This document shows positions 1-6,113 of a DNA stretch of 9,222 bases, one piece after another; position 1 is the first letter of the stretch; every line of letters begins with the position of its first letter. Location: positions 1 to 9,222 of the forward strand of contig JAHELQ010000184.1 in the NCBI GenBank assembly GCA_024644125.1. The letters are read 5' to 3'. The notes beneath the pieces were generated by a model. That model had not been told where the DNA came from and did no database searches. It was given only the letters and a program-made list of their open reading frames with translations. The stretch is from Candidatus Aminicenantota bacterium. GTDB lineage: Bacteria; Acidobacteriota; Aminicenantia; UBA2199. Both the position numbers and the translations under genes were made by a program.

Positions 1-490
1 GCATAAAATAATAGAGTGCCGCGGCCAGGCGGTTTTGTTTGTCTCCCAGCACGATGTCTTCGTGCGTGATATCCTGTGTTTTCACCGAATGGATTTCTTC
101 ATGGATGGTATCGAACGTTTTTTCGTTGCTGCGGCGGATGACGTAGGGCAGGGGCACCGGTTGCCCGTCGTATTTGCGCTCCACTGTGATGGAGATATCG
201 ATATCTTCAAATATAACCGCCTTCCTCTTTGACAGGATGTAGGAGTGCGCGCTCTGGAATTCCTCGATGGTCAGGCTGATGGTTTTCACAAGCCAGGCGG
301 TGAACGATAATGGCTTCCCGGCACTGGAGCGATAGCGCTTGATGGCTGCGCGGCTATCTGTGACATCCAATTCCAACAGCGCCTTGATGTGGTGTTTTTT
401 ACGCCCCTGCTCCATCACGTCGAGCGTGGCGATGCGGGTGCGGGGGAATATGACCGTGCGCTGCGCGCCGATGTTTTTATTTGATGTCAT
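1..490 (-). CDS. 2-oxoacid dehydrogenase acyltransferase (E2) catalytic-domain protein, C-terminus cut by window edge
   Basis: The first 163 residues are visible and the frame stays open to the window edge. The sequence fits the N-terminal half of the E2 acyltransferase catalytic fold (chloramphenicol-acetyltransferase-like): a short basic lead-in, then LLELDVTDSRAAIKRYR, then KPLSFTAWLVKTISLTIEEF, then VIFEDIDISITVERKYDGQP and PLPYVIRRSNEKTFDTIHEEI. In full E2 enzymes this domain moves acyl groups from lipoyl-lysine to CoA. Here it starts almost at the initiator Met, with no lipoyl domain and no E1/E3-binding domain, so it resembles stand-alone E2-like proteins of unclear substrate. No signal peptide or membrane segment is seen, so it is probably cytoplasmic. 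The catalytic HxxxDG motif would lie beyond the edge and cannot be checked. The start is the ATG at 490-488, preceded by a strong SD sequence (AAGGTGGAG, 510-502) and a good promoter. Family assignment is fairly secure; function is not. Confidence 0.8.
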   Translation of the reverse strand, partial: MTSNKNIGAQRTVIFPRTRIATLDVMEQGRKKHHIKALLELDVTDSRAAIKRYRSSAGKPLSFTAWLVKTISLTIEEFQSAHSYILSKRKAVIFEDIDISITVERKYDGQPVPLPYVIRRSNEKTFDTIHEEIHSVKTQDITHEDIVLGDKQNRLAAALYYFM

Positions 491-501
491 GCTGCTTTAA
501 T

Positions 502-510
502 CTCCACCTT
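502..510 (-). promoter_or_regulatory. Ribosome binding site of the E2-domain gene
   Basis: AAGGTGGAG on the minus strand lies about 11 bases before the ATG at 490. It is a strong purine-rich SD match and fixes the start of the acyltransferase-domain gene. Confidence 0.7.
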
Positions 511-538
511 CGGTTTTTACAATTAAATATGAGTGTAT

Positions 539-567
539 ATTGTAAGCGAATTTAAAAGAAAACTCAA
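539..567 (-). promoter_or_regulatory. Sigma-70-type promoter for the E2-domain gene
   Basis: On the minus strand TTGAGT (-35, 567-562) is followed after exactly 17 bases by TACAAT (-10, 544-539). Transcription would start near 532, giving a leader of about 42 bases that contains the SD site. The gene is therefore probably transcribed separately from the symporter upstream. Called by eye from consensus only. Confidence 0.55.
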
Positions 568-603
568 GTCGCTTTCGAGCGGAGCCGGAGGGAGAAGGCG
601 AAA

Positions 604-631
604 CGCCCTTCGGCCGGAAGCGCGAAGGGCG
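604..631 (-). terminator. Possible terminator hairpin after the symporter gene
   Basis: A perfect 9-bp GC-rich stem (CGCCCTTCG at 604-612 pairing with CGAAGGGCG at 623-631) encloses a 10-base loop. It lies 19 bases past the symporter stop codon and before the promoter of the next gene, which is where a terminator is expected. Neither strand shows a convincing T-run after the stem (on the minus strand the next bases are TTTCGCC), so efficient intrinsic termination is doubtful. It may simply be an mRNA 3'-end stem. Confidence 0.35.
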
Positions 632-649
632 CTTGCTAAAATAGAGATA

Positions 650-2176
650 TCACCAGAAAATGATATATAACACTGCGGTTGCCGCGATCACGGCCGCGCC
701 CCAGATTTTGACCGATGGTAGCGATTGTAGGTCGAAATTTTCGTTGACCGGCATCTGACGGGGCTCCGATAGTGGCTTATACACGGTGGCGGCCGCCATA
801 TACCCGATCAAGACGATAAAGGTGATGAACATGTGATGCAAGAACGCCACGTCCGGCATTAGATAGAGGCACAGACCGTATACCGGTATTCCCAGGATCA
901 TGGCGCCGATGGCGGCCATAGGCGGGGCTTTTTTCACCACCATGCCGAATAGGAATGCGGCCACGATTCCGGGGGAGATGAAGCCCCAGATCTTCTGGAT
1001 GTATTGGTACACGCTGCCGAATTTTGTGATGATGGGGGCCCATAAACAACCGACGACCACGAATACGGCGGTCATGATGCGTCCGATGGTAACTAACCGA
1101 CGATTGCTTACCTCTTTTTTGAAGACCTTTTTGTAGAGATCGATGGTGAAGATAGTGGAGGCGGAATTGAGCATCGAGTCCAACGAGCTGAGGACCGCTC
1201 CAAAGAGCGCCGAGAACATGATGCCTCTAAAACCGATGGGTAGGATCTTCTGGATCAAAAAAGGGTAGGCCTGGTCGGCTTGCGCTATCTGGGAGCCGTA
1301 TAATTGGAAGGCGATGATACCGGGAAATACGATAATAAAAGGGATGAGCAGCTTCAAAAACGCTGCGAAAATGATACCCTTCTGGCCTTCAGCCAGACTT
1401 TTGGCCCCCAGGGTCCGTTGGGTGATGAACTGGTTCAAGCCCCAATAGAAGATGTTGGGGATCCAGAGTCCGCCGATAAACACTGCCACCCAGGGCATTT
1501 CCCCGTGGTTCCACGGCAGCACCGTATGCAGCTTGCCGCCCGATTGGGCCAGGAAGGCATCGACGCCTCCTACCGCTTTGAACGCCAGGATGGTGACGAA
1601 CACTCCGCCCAACAGCAAGGCTACGCCCTGAATCAGATCAGACCATACCACCGCTTTCAGACCGCCGTAGACGGTGTAGATTCCGGCGATGATTCCGATG
1701 AGCCAGATACCTATTACCAGGTCGATGCCGAAGATGGCGTTCAACGCCAACGCGCCGGAATACAGAACTGACGCCAGGGCCACCAGAACATAAGCTGCCA
1801 TCATGAATATGGCCATCAACGTCCGGGTCTTCGAGTTGTATCTGTATTCCAGATACTCGGGGATGGTGTAGATGCCGCTCTTGAGAAACTTCGGCAACAA
1901 CGCCAGGGCGACGAATACAAGGGTAATGGCCGCCATCCATTCGTAACTGGCGATGGCGAGGCCCAATTCGTACCCCCTGCCCGCCATACCGACAAAGTGT
2001 TCGGTGGAGATGTTGGAGGCGATGAGGGAGAATCCGATCAACCACCAGGTGAGTTTACGGCCGGCGAGAAAATAATCCTCGGATGTGTCTTGTTTGCGGG
2101 AGGCGTACAAAGAAATTCCAATGACTGCGACAATGAATGCCACGAACGAGATGATGTCGATTGTTGTAAAGTGCAT
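650..2176 (-). CDS. SSS-family sodium/sugar symporter, vSGLT-like
   Basis: This 508-residue polytopic inner-membrane protein of the solute:sodium symporter family (LeuT fold) is close to Vibrio SglT along its length: SEDYFLAGRKL (32-42), SLIASNIS (50-57), GLAIASYEWM (72-81), GIYTIPEYLE (101-110), VYGGLKAVVWSDLIQ (169-183), NQFITQRTLGAKS (248-260) and KGIIFAAFLKLLIPF (266-280). Compared with vSGLT from memory, sugar-site residues N64, E88, N260, K294 and Q428 correspond to N55, E79, N241, K275 and Q394. The inner-gate Y263/W264 are Y244/W245, and the sodium-site serines 364/365 are S330/S331. Differences: vSGLT Q69 is H60, S91 is A82, Y262 is F243 and F424 is Y390. It likely imports a sugar with Na+, but the sugar may not be galactose. 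At 508 residues it is slightly shorter than vSGLT (about 540) and ends after a hydrophobic C-terminal segment. The ATG fits the family N-terminus but has no SD site (see promoter). Confidence 0.93.
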   Translation of the reverse strand: MHFTTIDIISFVAFIVAVIGISLYASRKQDTSEDYFLAGRKLTWWLIGFSLIASNISTEHFVGMAGRGYELGLAIASYEWMAAITLVFVALALLPKFLKSGIYTIPEYLEYRYNSKTRTLMAIFMMAAYVLVALASVLYSGALALNAIFGIDLVIGIWLIGIIAGIYTVYGGLKAVVWSDLIQGVALLLGGVFVTILAFKAVGGVDAFLAQSGGKLHTVLPWNHGEMPWVAVFIGGLWIPNIFYWGLNQFITQRTLGAKSLAEGQKGIIFAAFLKLLIPFIIVFPGIIAFQLYGSQIAQADQAYPFLIQKILPIGFRGIMFSALFGAVLSSLDSMLNSASTIFTIDLYKKVFKKEVSNRRLVTIGRIMTAVFVVVGCLWAPIITKFGSVYQYIQKIWGFISPGIVAAFLFGMVVKKAPPMAAIGAMILGIPVYGLCLYLMPDVAFLHHMFITFIVLIGYMAAATVYKPLSEPRQMPVNENFDLQSLPSVKIWGAAVIAATAVLYIIFW

Positions 2177-2181
2177 TTTAT

Positions 2182-2210
2182 TTTATATAAAAATGTTGAT
2201 ATAAAGTCAA
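2182..2210 (-). promoter_or_regulatory. Near-consensus promoter giving a leaderless symporter mRNA
   Basis: On the minus strand TTGACT (2210-2205) is followed after exactly 17 bases by TATAAA (2187-2182). Only five bases (ATAAA) then separate the -10 box from the symporter ATG at 2176, so transcription should start at or next to the A of the start codon. This agrees with the absence of any SD sequence. Assigned by consensus and spacing only; the start site is unmapped, and an overlapping TAAAAT at 2185-2180 gives a less favourable 19-base spacer. Confidence 0.6.
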
Positions 2211-2242
2211 TACGAGGTGCGGTTTTAATATCTGATATTTTA

Positions 2243-2319
2243 CCGGACCGGGATACTGGATATTTTTTTATTCCTCGATGTGTCCGGAAACATGAATTCG
2301 GTCGTAAACCGGACGGTTT
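2243..2319. repeat. Three CCGGAC motifs, the last within a palindrome; candidate operator region
   Basis: In the AT-rich divergent intergenic region CCGGAC occurs at 2243-2248, inverted (GTCCGG) at 2282-2287, and again at 2309-2314. Flanks are partly shared (ACCGGAC, TCCGGAC, ACCGGAC, each preceded by A/T). The third copy sits in a near-continuous palindrome, AAACCG-GA-CGGTTT (2306-2319). The region lies between the symporter promoter and the start of the duplicated-domain gene, so it could bind a regulator of either. It may also be chance: the same hexamer occurs inside coding DNA elsewhere in the window. Confidence 0.3.
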
Positions 2320-2362
2320 CAGGGCAAAATTGGAGTGTGTAAGCGCCAACAAATTTTATTTC

Positions 2363-2368
2363 AGGAGG
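2363..2368 (+). promoter_or_regulatory. Consensus ribosome binding site deciding the start at 2375
   Basis: AGGAGG lies six bases before the ATG at 2375. The reading frame stays open upstream to beyond 2000, into DNA covered by the opposite-strand symporter gene, but this perfect SD and the adjoining N-terminal anchor sequence put the true start at 2375. Confidence 0.85.
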
Positions 2369-2374
2369 AATAAG

Positions 2375-3424
2375 ATGTCGGAAAACAACATGTTTCGCGA
2401 ACTATTGGAAGAGAAGAAAAGTTGGAAGCAGTGGATATCGAGTCCCGCCACCTGGACGGTGGTTGTAATGGTTGTTGTGGCCGCTGGTCTGGCGTTGTTT
2501 TTAATGCATGACGTGGCCGGGAGTTGGAGCGTCGAAGAGGTGGAAAAGTCGGTGGAGGTGAGTCTTCAGTCCAGTCAGTGGGTGGATAAGGAATTGACCT
2601 CTTATGATGTGAAGATTGTTCCGTCGATTACATTCAAGTTGAAGAATAAAGGGAAAAGACCGTTGCATCGACTGAATCTGGTGGGTGTGTTCGCGTTCAG
2701 CGAAAGTGGCGAGACGTTGGGCGACGGTACGGCGGGTATTGGAACCGCTATACTGAAGCCCGGGATGGAGAGCGGCGACATTCAGATCAAATCGACGTTT
2801 GGTTATAGCGCCCGCAGCAAACAGTCGTTCAAGAGGGATTTTAAAACGTGGCAGCCGGTGAAGGTGCGATTGTTGGCCCATGTGGGCGAGGGTTTCGCCA
2901 AATTGGGCGAGTATGATATCAAGCAGGATATCGCCGGTATCGGGGATGTTAAAGATGGGGATGTGCTGGCAGAGGGTCAGGCTTCAACCGTTCCGGCTCC
3001 GGTCCAGGTGTTGCTCCAGGATTCAAAATGGCTGGATAAATTGGTGACCGACGATAAAGCGTTCATTGTACCGTCTGTAACAGTCAAACTCTTGAATGTC
3101 GGTGAAAAAGAGCTGGGGAAGGGTTTTCTCAAGGGAATCTTTGAATTTGAGGAGAATGGCGTTTTTATGGGCGAGGGGTTTGTGGAGGTGTTTAAAAAAC
3201 CGTTGGCCCCCGGTCAGACCAGCGGCGACATTCTTGTGAAAGCGGCGTATGGTGGTTACAACTCCAGGAGTAAGGCGGATTTTGTTTTGCAGAAGATGGA
3301 CTGGAAGCGGGTGATTGTGAGGTTGTTTTACAAATCCACCGATTCCGATTACGCGTTGCTCGGAACTTACGCGGTCAAGCAAGAGGTGGATGGGGTTAAA
3401 GTAGCATATACTAAAGGTTCTTGA
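2375..3424 (+). CDS. Membrane-anchored protein with two tandem copies of an unnamed ~130-residue domain
   Basis: The protein has 349 residues. A charged cytoplasmic N-terminus (1-22) leads into one hydrophobic segment (about 26-44), with the rest likely outside the cytoplasmic membrane. Residues about 60-188 and 210-340 are clearly homologous. Both copies carry LQxSxWxDK (64-72; 214-222), IVPSxTxKLxNxG (81-93; 231-243), a central SGDI (133-136; 283-286), RSK (147-149; 298-300), VRL (164-166; 315-317) and a closing GxYxxKQ (178-184; 330-336). The alternating hydrophobic pattern suggests beta-sandwich domains like those of other surface accessory proteins. A linker with acidic and Ser/Thr/Pro residues (about 190-208) joins them. 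There are no catalytic motifs and no cysteines, and I do not recognise the family. It stands alone, divergent from the symporter, with its own SD and terminator. A binding or scaffold role in the envelope is inference only. Confidence 0.85.
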   Translation: MSENNMFRELLEEKKSWKQWISSPATWTVVVMVVVAAGLALFLMHDVAGSWSVEEVEKSVEVSLQSSQWVDKELTSYDVKIVPSITFKLKNKGKRPLHRLNLVGVFAFSESGETLGDGTAGIGTAILKPGMESGDIQIKSTFGYSARSKQSFKRDFKTWQPVKVRLLAHVGEGFAKLGEYDIKQDIAGIGDVKDGDVLAEGQASTVPAPVQVLLQDSKWLDKLVTDDKAFIVPSVTVKLLNVGEKELGKGFLKGIFEFEENGVFMGEGFVEVFKKPLAPGQTSGDILVKAAYGGYNSRSKADFVLQKMDWKRVIVRLFYKSTDSDYALLGTYAVKQEVDGVKVAYTKGS

Positions 3425-3436
3425 TAGGTGAATTCA

Positions 3437-3481
3437 CCGGAGCCGGCGCTGGAAGTAGAGCGTCGGCTCCGGGAAATTTTT
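3437..3481 (+). terminator. Strong intrinsic terminator of the duplicated-domain gene
   Basis: A 14-bp stem (3437-3450 with 3459-3472), complete apart from one G-T wobble, has an 8-base loop (GGAAGTAG) and is followed by GAAA and a T-run at 3477-3481. It begins 13 bases after the stop codon. It lies between convergent genes, so it may also block transcripts from the opposite side, although the minus-strand exit has no T-run. Confidence 0.85.
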
Positions 3482-3493
3482 ATGGTTTTTGTC

Positions 3494-5569
3494 CTATTTT
3501 TTTTTCAGATTCAAGCCGTACTTTTCACTGATATCCAGGGGCGGCATTGGCCCATCGAGGGGATTGGCGTCTTTCACATACCAATCGTACCAATCGAGAA
3601 TCCGGTAGATGAGATCGATCTGGCCCGGTTGCTTGCGGTTGCCGTGACCTTCGCCGGGGTACTGGACCAACCGGGCGGCCGGATGGTCGTTCATCTTCAA
3701 CCGGCGGAACAATTCCATACTCTGGGAAGGGTGAACCCTGGGGTCGTCCGCGCCGCCCATGATCAAGAAGGCGGTTTTGCTCTGGTGGGCCCAATAAATG
3801 GGGCTGCGTTCGAGATTTTGCCGCCACATCTCTTCCAGTTTTTTGCCCGAATGGACATAGAGCTCTTCGTAGGGGATGTCTGTGGTGCCGCGTTTGCTGA
3901 CCAGATCACTGATCCCCACAAACATACACACGGCCCGAACCAATTTCGTGTAATAGGTGCCGAACCATCCGGCGGCATAACCACCGTACGATCCGCCGCC
4001 CAATCCGACCCGGTTTCCGTCCGCCATTCCCTGGTTTACCAGGTATGCGATGCCGTCGGCGATGTCGTCGAATTCCGTTCCGGCCGCGTCTTCATACCCC
4101 GCCATGGCGAAGTCCACGCCATAACCAGTACTGGCCCTGTAATTGGGGTAATAGACAAGGTAACCCTTGCCCGCCAGCGTTTGACCCGGTTCCGCGTAGC
4201 GGGTGAGCCAACCGTTGGAGTAGTGGGATTCCGGTCCGCCGTGAACAATGACGATCAACGGGTAGGTTTCGCCTTTTTTATAATCCACGGGATAGATCAG
4301 TAAGCCTTCGATCTCCTGGCCGTCCCGGGCGTTGAAGCGGACAATCTCCTGTTTTCCCAATACCCGCTCCGCCAGCCATGGGTTGAGATTGGTGAGCCGT
4401 TTGATTTTTTTGCCGACCTGCCAATAATACAGGTCGCCGGGAATGTCGGGGGAACTACCTGCAAAAACTACGTGGCGAAAGTCTTTGGAGAATTCCAGCG
4501 ATCTGAAGACAAGGCCTGTGTCTTTGGAATGAAAGATGATTTTCCGGTTACCGCCGTTGGCGGGGACCAGACTCAATGTGGGCCAAACACCTTCGCCGGA
4601 TATATAAGCCACTGTGTTGTTGTCTTTCCAATACGCGGTAGTGACGTGGCCTTTGAATTTTTCGACGGTGAGGTTAATGGGAGTTTTTGTCGCGATATCG
4701 ACTACGTATGCCTGGCTTACCGCGTGGTCCGCGCGGGTGAGTGCGGCTGTATAGGCGATCCGCTTACTGTCCGGGCTCCAGGCGTAGTTGCCCAGTTTCC
4801 CCGGATTGTCGGTAAGGCGGGTCATCTTTTTGCTAGTGATGTCCAATATATAGATCTTCTGGAACATGTAGCGCTGGTCCACCAGATTCAGGTCTGTCGC
4901 TCCGACGGCGATGGCGGAGCCGTCGGGACTGATGGCGAAGCTCCAGATTGTCTTGTCTGTGGTGATCTGGACCGGTTCCCCTTTTTTATCCAGATCCTGG
5001 ATGTAGATGTTCCGATGCTTGAGATTCTCTTCGTAATAGATGAAGTCGTATCCCTTTTTTTTCAATTCCAGTTCACGTTCTGTCTGGGGTGAGGCCGCGA
5101 TGTACGCGATCTGTTTCCCGTTTGGGTGCCATTGGAATTCCAGAACCGGAGTAGGGCTGAATGTCGCCTGCACCGCTTCGCCGCCGTCGCGGGGGATGAT
5201 CCAGACCTGGTTTTTGGAGTTTTCTCCTCGATGGGTGGTAAACGCGATTTTTGTGCCGTCCGGGCTCCAACCGGGATTACCGGCGTTGACTTTTCCCGTT
5301 ACAAAGGGGAAACTTTTTCCGGTTTTGATATTCAAAAGGTGCAGTTCCTCATATGCTGAACCGGGTGTATCGTTTGGACTGCGTGGGGTTCTGTAGGTGT
5401 AAGCCACCCAATTCCCATCGGGGCTGATAGCCGCCTGGCCGATGGTCCGGGTGTTGAGAACATCGACGGGGGAAACCGGGTCCGCCGCTTGAACCGCGGC
5501 CGGGGAAATGGATAAGAGCATTAAAATTACCGCCACTACAACGAGTATGCGGCTGGTTTTTTTCTTCAT
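3494..5569 (-). CDS. Secreted S9-family serine peptidase (prolyl oligopeptidase/acylaminoacyl-peptidase type)
   Basis: The protein has 691 residues. Residues 1-28 form a signal peptide (MKKK, hydrophobic core, cleavage likely after PAAVQA), so it acts in the periplasm or outside the cell. Residues about 40-390 form a TolB/PD40-type beta-propeller, with blades seen as ISPDGNWVAY, WSPDGTKIAF, ISPDGSAIAV and WSPDSKRIAY. Residues about 405-665 form the alpha/beta-hydrolase domain. Its motifs are HGGPE (443-447), the nucleophile in GGSYGG (Ser527), catalytic Asp609 in GADDPRV, and His642 in PGEGHG, so the triad is complete. Enzymes of this type cut short peptides, often after proline or releasing blocked or dipeptidyl N-termini; the exact specificity cannot be read here. 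The ATG at 5569 is preferred over the in-frame ATG at 5581, because GGAGG lies between them at proper SD spacing and signal-peptide geometry fits. It lies 71 bases after the CULT gene. Confidence 0.92.
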   Translation of the reverse strand: MKKKTSRILVVVAVILMLLSISPAAVQAADPVSPVDVLNTRTIGQAAISPDGNWVAYTYRTPRSPNDTPGSAYEELHLLNIKTGKSFPFVTGKVNAGNPGWSPDGTKIAFTTHRGENSKNQVWIIPRDGGEAVQATFSPTPVLEFQWHPNGKQIAYIAASPQTERELELKKKGYDFIYYEENLKHRNIYIQDLDKKGEPVQITTDKTIWSFAISPDGSAIAVGATDLNLVDQRYMFQKIYILDITSKKMTRLTDNPGKLGNYAWSPDSKRIAYTAALTRADHAVSQAYVVDIATKTPINLTVEKFKGHVTTAYWKDNNTVAYISGEGVWPTLSLVPANGGNRKIIFHSKDTGLVFRSLEFSKDFRHVVFAGSSPDIPGDLYYWQVGKKIKRLTNLNPWLAERVLGKQEIVRFNARDGQEIEGLLIYPVDYKKGETYPLIVIVHGGPESHYSNGWLTRYAEPGQTLAGKGYLVYYPNYRASTGYGVDFAMAGYEDAAGTEFDDIADGIAYLVNQGMADGNRVGLGGGSYGGYAAGWFGTYYTKLVRAVCMFVGISDLVSKRGTTDIPYEELYVHSGKKLEEMWRQNLERSPIYWAHQSKTAFLIMGGADDPRVHPSQSMELFRRLKMNDHPAARLVQYPGEGHGNRKQPGQIDLIYRILDWYDWYVKDANPLDGPMPPLDISEKYGLNLKKK

Positions 5570-5585
5570 GAGTACCTCCATTTAG

Positions 5586-5614
5586 ATTTTACCTGTCAAG
5601 GACGGTAAAAACAA
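5586..5614 (-). promoter_or_regulatory. Possible promoter of the S9 peptidase gene
   Basis: On the minus strand TTGTTT (5614-5609), 17 bases, then TAAAAT (5591-5586). The -10 box is good and the -35 box weak. Transcription would begin near 5579, just before the GGAGG SD site (5579-5575), so the exact start decides whether the SD is included. The peptidase could also be read through from the upstream CULT gene. Confidence 0.35.
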
Positions 5615-5640
5615 TTGTACGGAATTCTGGGGCAATCGGT

Positions 5641-6078
5641 TTAGGAGAGGTTGTGGAGAATCAGGCCGAAAAAACTGCGGCCATTGTCCTGGTAGAACCA
5701 GCCCAGGTGGCGGTTGCATTGGGAGCAGTGGGCGAATGACCAGCTAAAACCTGGAAACCAGGTGTGATCCTCTGTGGGTTCTCCATAAATCACGCAACCT
5801 TCGGCGTCTTTGAAGCAGCCGATCTGGAACACCAGACCGACCGGATTTTTACAGGTATGGTGGTATAGGCCGTCGATGGGAATGATATTCTCGAAGGTGG
5901 TGATTTTGTGGTTGCAGTTTTTGCAGAAGATACATTTTTTTTCCTCTTTTTCTTTCGCTCCGGGGTCCGGTCGTTCTTTGAGGATGGATTTCGCTCTATT
6001 GTTGGTATTGGTCCGGCGGGCGTAGCGGCAATCGGGGATTACGCCTATGTGACGGTCTGGCAAAAGGTGTCGTTCCAT
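5641..6078 (-). CDS. CULT-domain protein (bacterial cereblon-like, thalidomide-binding fold)
   Basis: The protein has 145 residues. From about residue 49 it matches the CULT domain, the C-terminal domain of human cereblon (CRBN), also found in small bacterial proteins. The zinc knuckles are C52/C55 (CKNC) and C118/C121 (CSQC). The cyclic-imide pocket tryptophans W107, W113 and W127 fall in HTWFPGFSW and HLGW, matching human EHSWFPGYAW and HIGW (W380, W386, W400). NPVG (78-81) matches human NPHG, and FFGLI (136-140) matches human FWGLT. Human E377 and F402 correspond to D104 and Y129, and pocket-rim H353 to V80. In eukaryotes this domain recognises C-terminal cyclic imides on substrates of the CRL4 ubiquitin ligase; bacteria lack that ligase and the physiological ligand is not established. 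There is no signal peptide, so it is probably cytoplasmic. Residues 1-48 are a charged, low-homology tail. The ATG has no proper SD, no other in-frame ATG precedes the domain, and TTG at codon 6 is the only other nearby start. Confidence 0.9.
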   Translation of the reverse strand: MERHLLPDRHIGVIPDCRYARRTNTNNRAKSILKERPDPGAKEKEEKKCIFCKNCNHKITTFENIIPIDGLYHHTCKNPVGLVFQIGCFKDAEGCVIYGEPTEDHTWFPGFSWSFAHCSQCNRHLGWFYQDNGRSFFGLILHNLS

Positions 6079-6085
6079 ACCTTAT

Positions 6086-6113
6086 ATTGTATATTTTTTT
6101 CAATTTTAATCAA
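6086..6113 (-). promoter_or_regulatory. Possible promoter of the CULT gene, near-leaderless
   Basis: On the minus strand TTGATT (6113-6108), a 16-base spacer, then TACAAT (6091-6086). Seven bases separate the -10 box from the ATG at 6078, so transcription would begin at or one base before the start codon. This fits the lack of a usable SD (only AAGG lies nearby, one base from the ATG). The element overlaps the stop codon of the upstream kinase gene. Co-transcription with the kinase is the alternative. Confidence 0.4.

Noticed and set aside
570..581. Small hairpin CGCT-TTCG-AGCG near the E2-gene promoter
   Set aside because: It has only a 4-bp stem, lies upstream of the -35 box and has no T-run; too weak to call a terminator or operator.
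1304..1771. 155-codon plus-strand open frame inside the symporter gene
   Set aside because: It is antisense to a conserved transporter, with Gln/Asp/His-rich low-homology content and no SD; a shadow frame.
2292..2342. A 16-codon leader peptide upstream of the duplicated-domain gene
   Set aside because: It has an ATG and stop but no SD, no codon pattern typical of an attenuator and no following hairpin; it is probably chance.
1997..2374. Upstream extension of the duplicated-domain reading frame
   Set aside because: The frame is open by chance and runs through the opposite-strand symporter gene; the perfect AGGAGG before 2375 and the N-terminal anchor fix the start there.
3428..4303. 291-codon plus-strand frame opposite the peptidase catalytic domain
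   Set aside because: It begins within the intrinsic terminator and is antisense to the conserved catalytic Ser, Asp and His motifs, so it is a shadow frame despite its length.
4472..5092. 206-codon plus-strand open frame inside the peptidase gene
   Set aside because: It is antisense to the beta-propeller coding region, and its composition mirrors the real gene's codons; no independent support.
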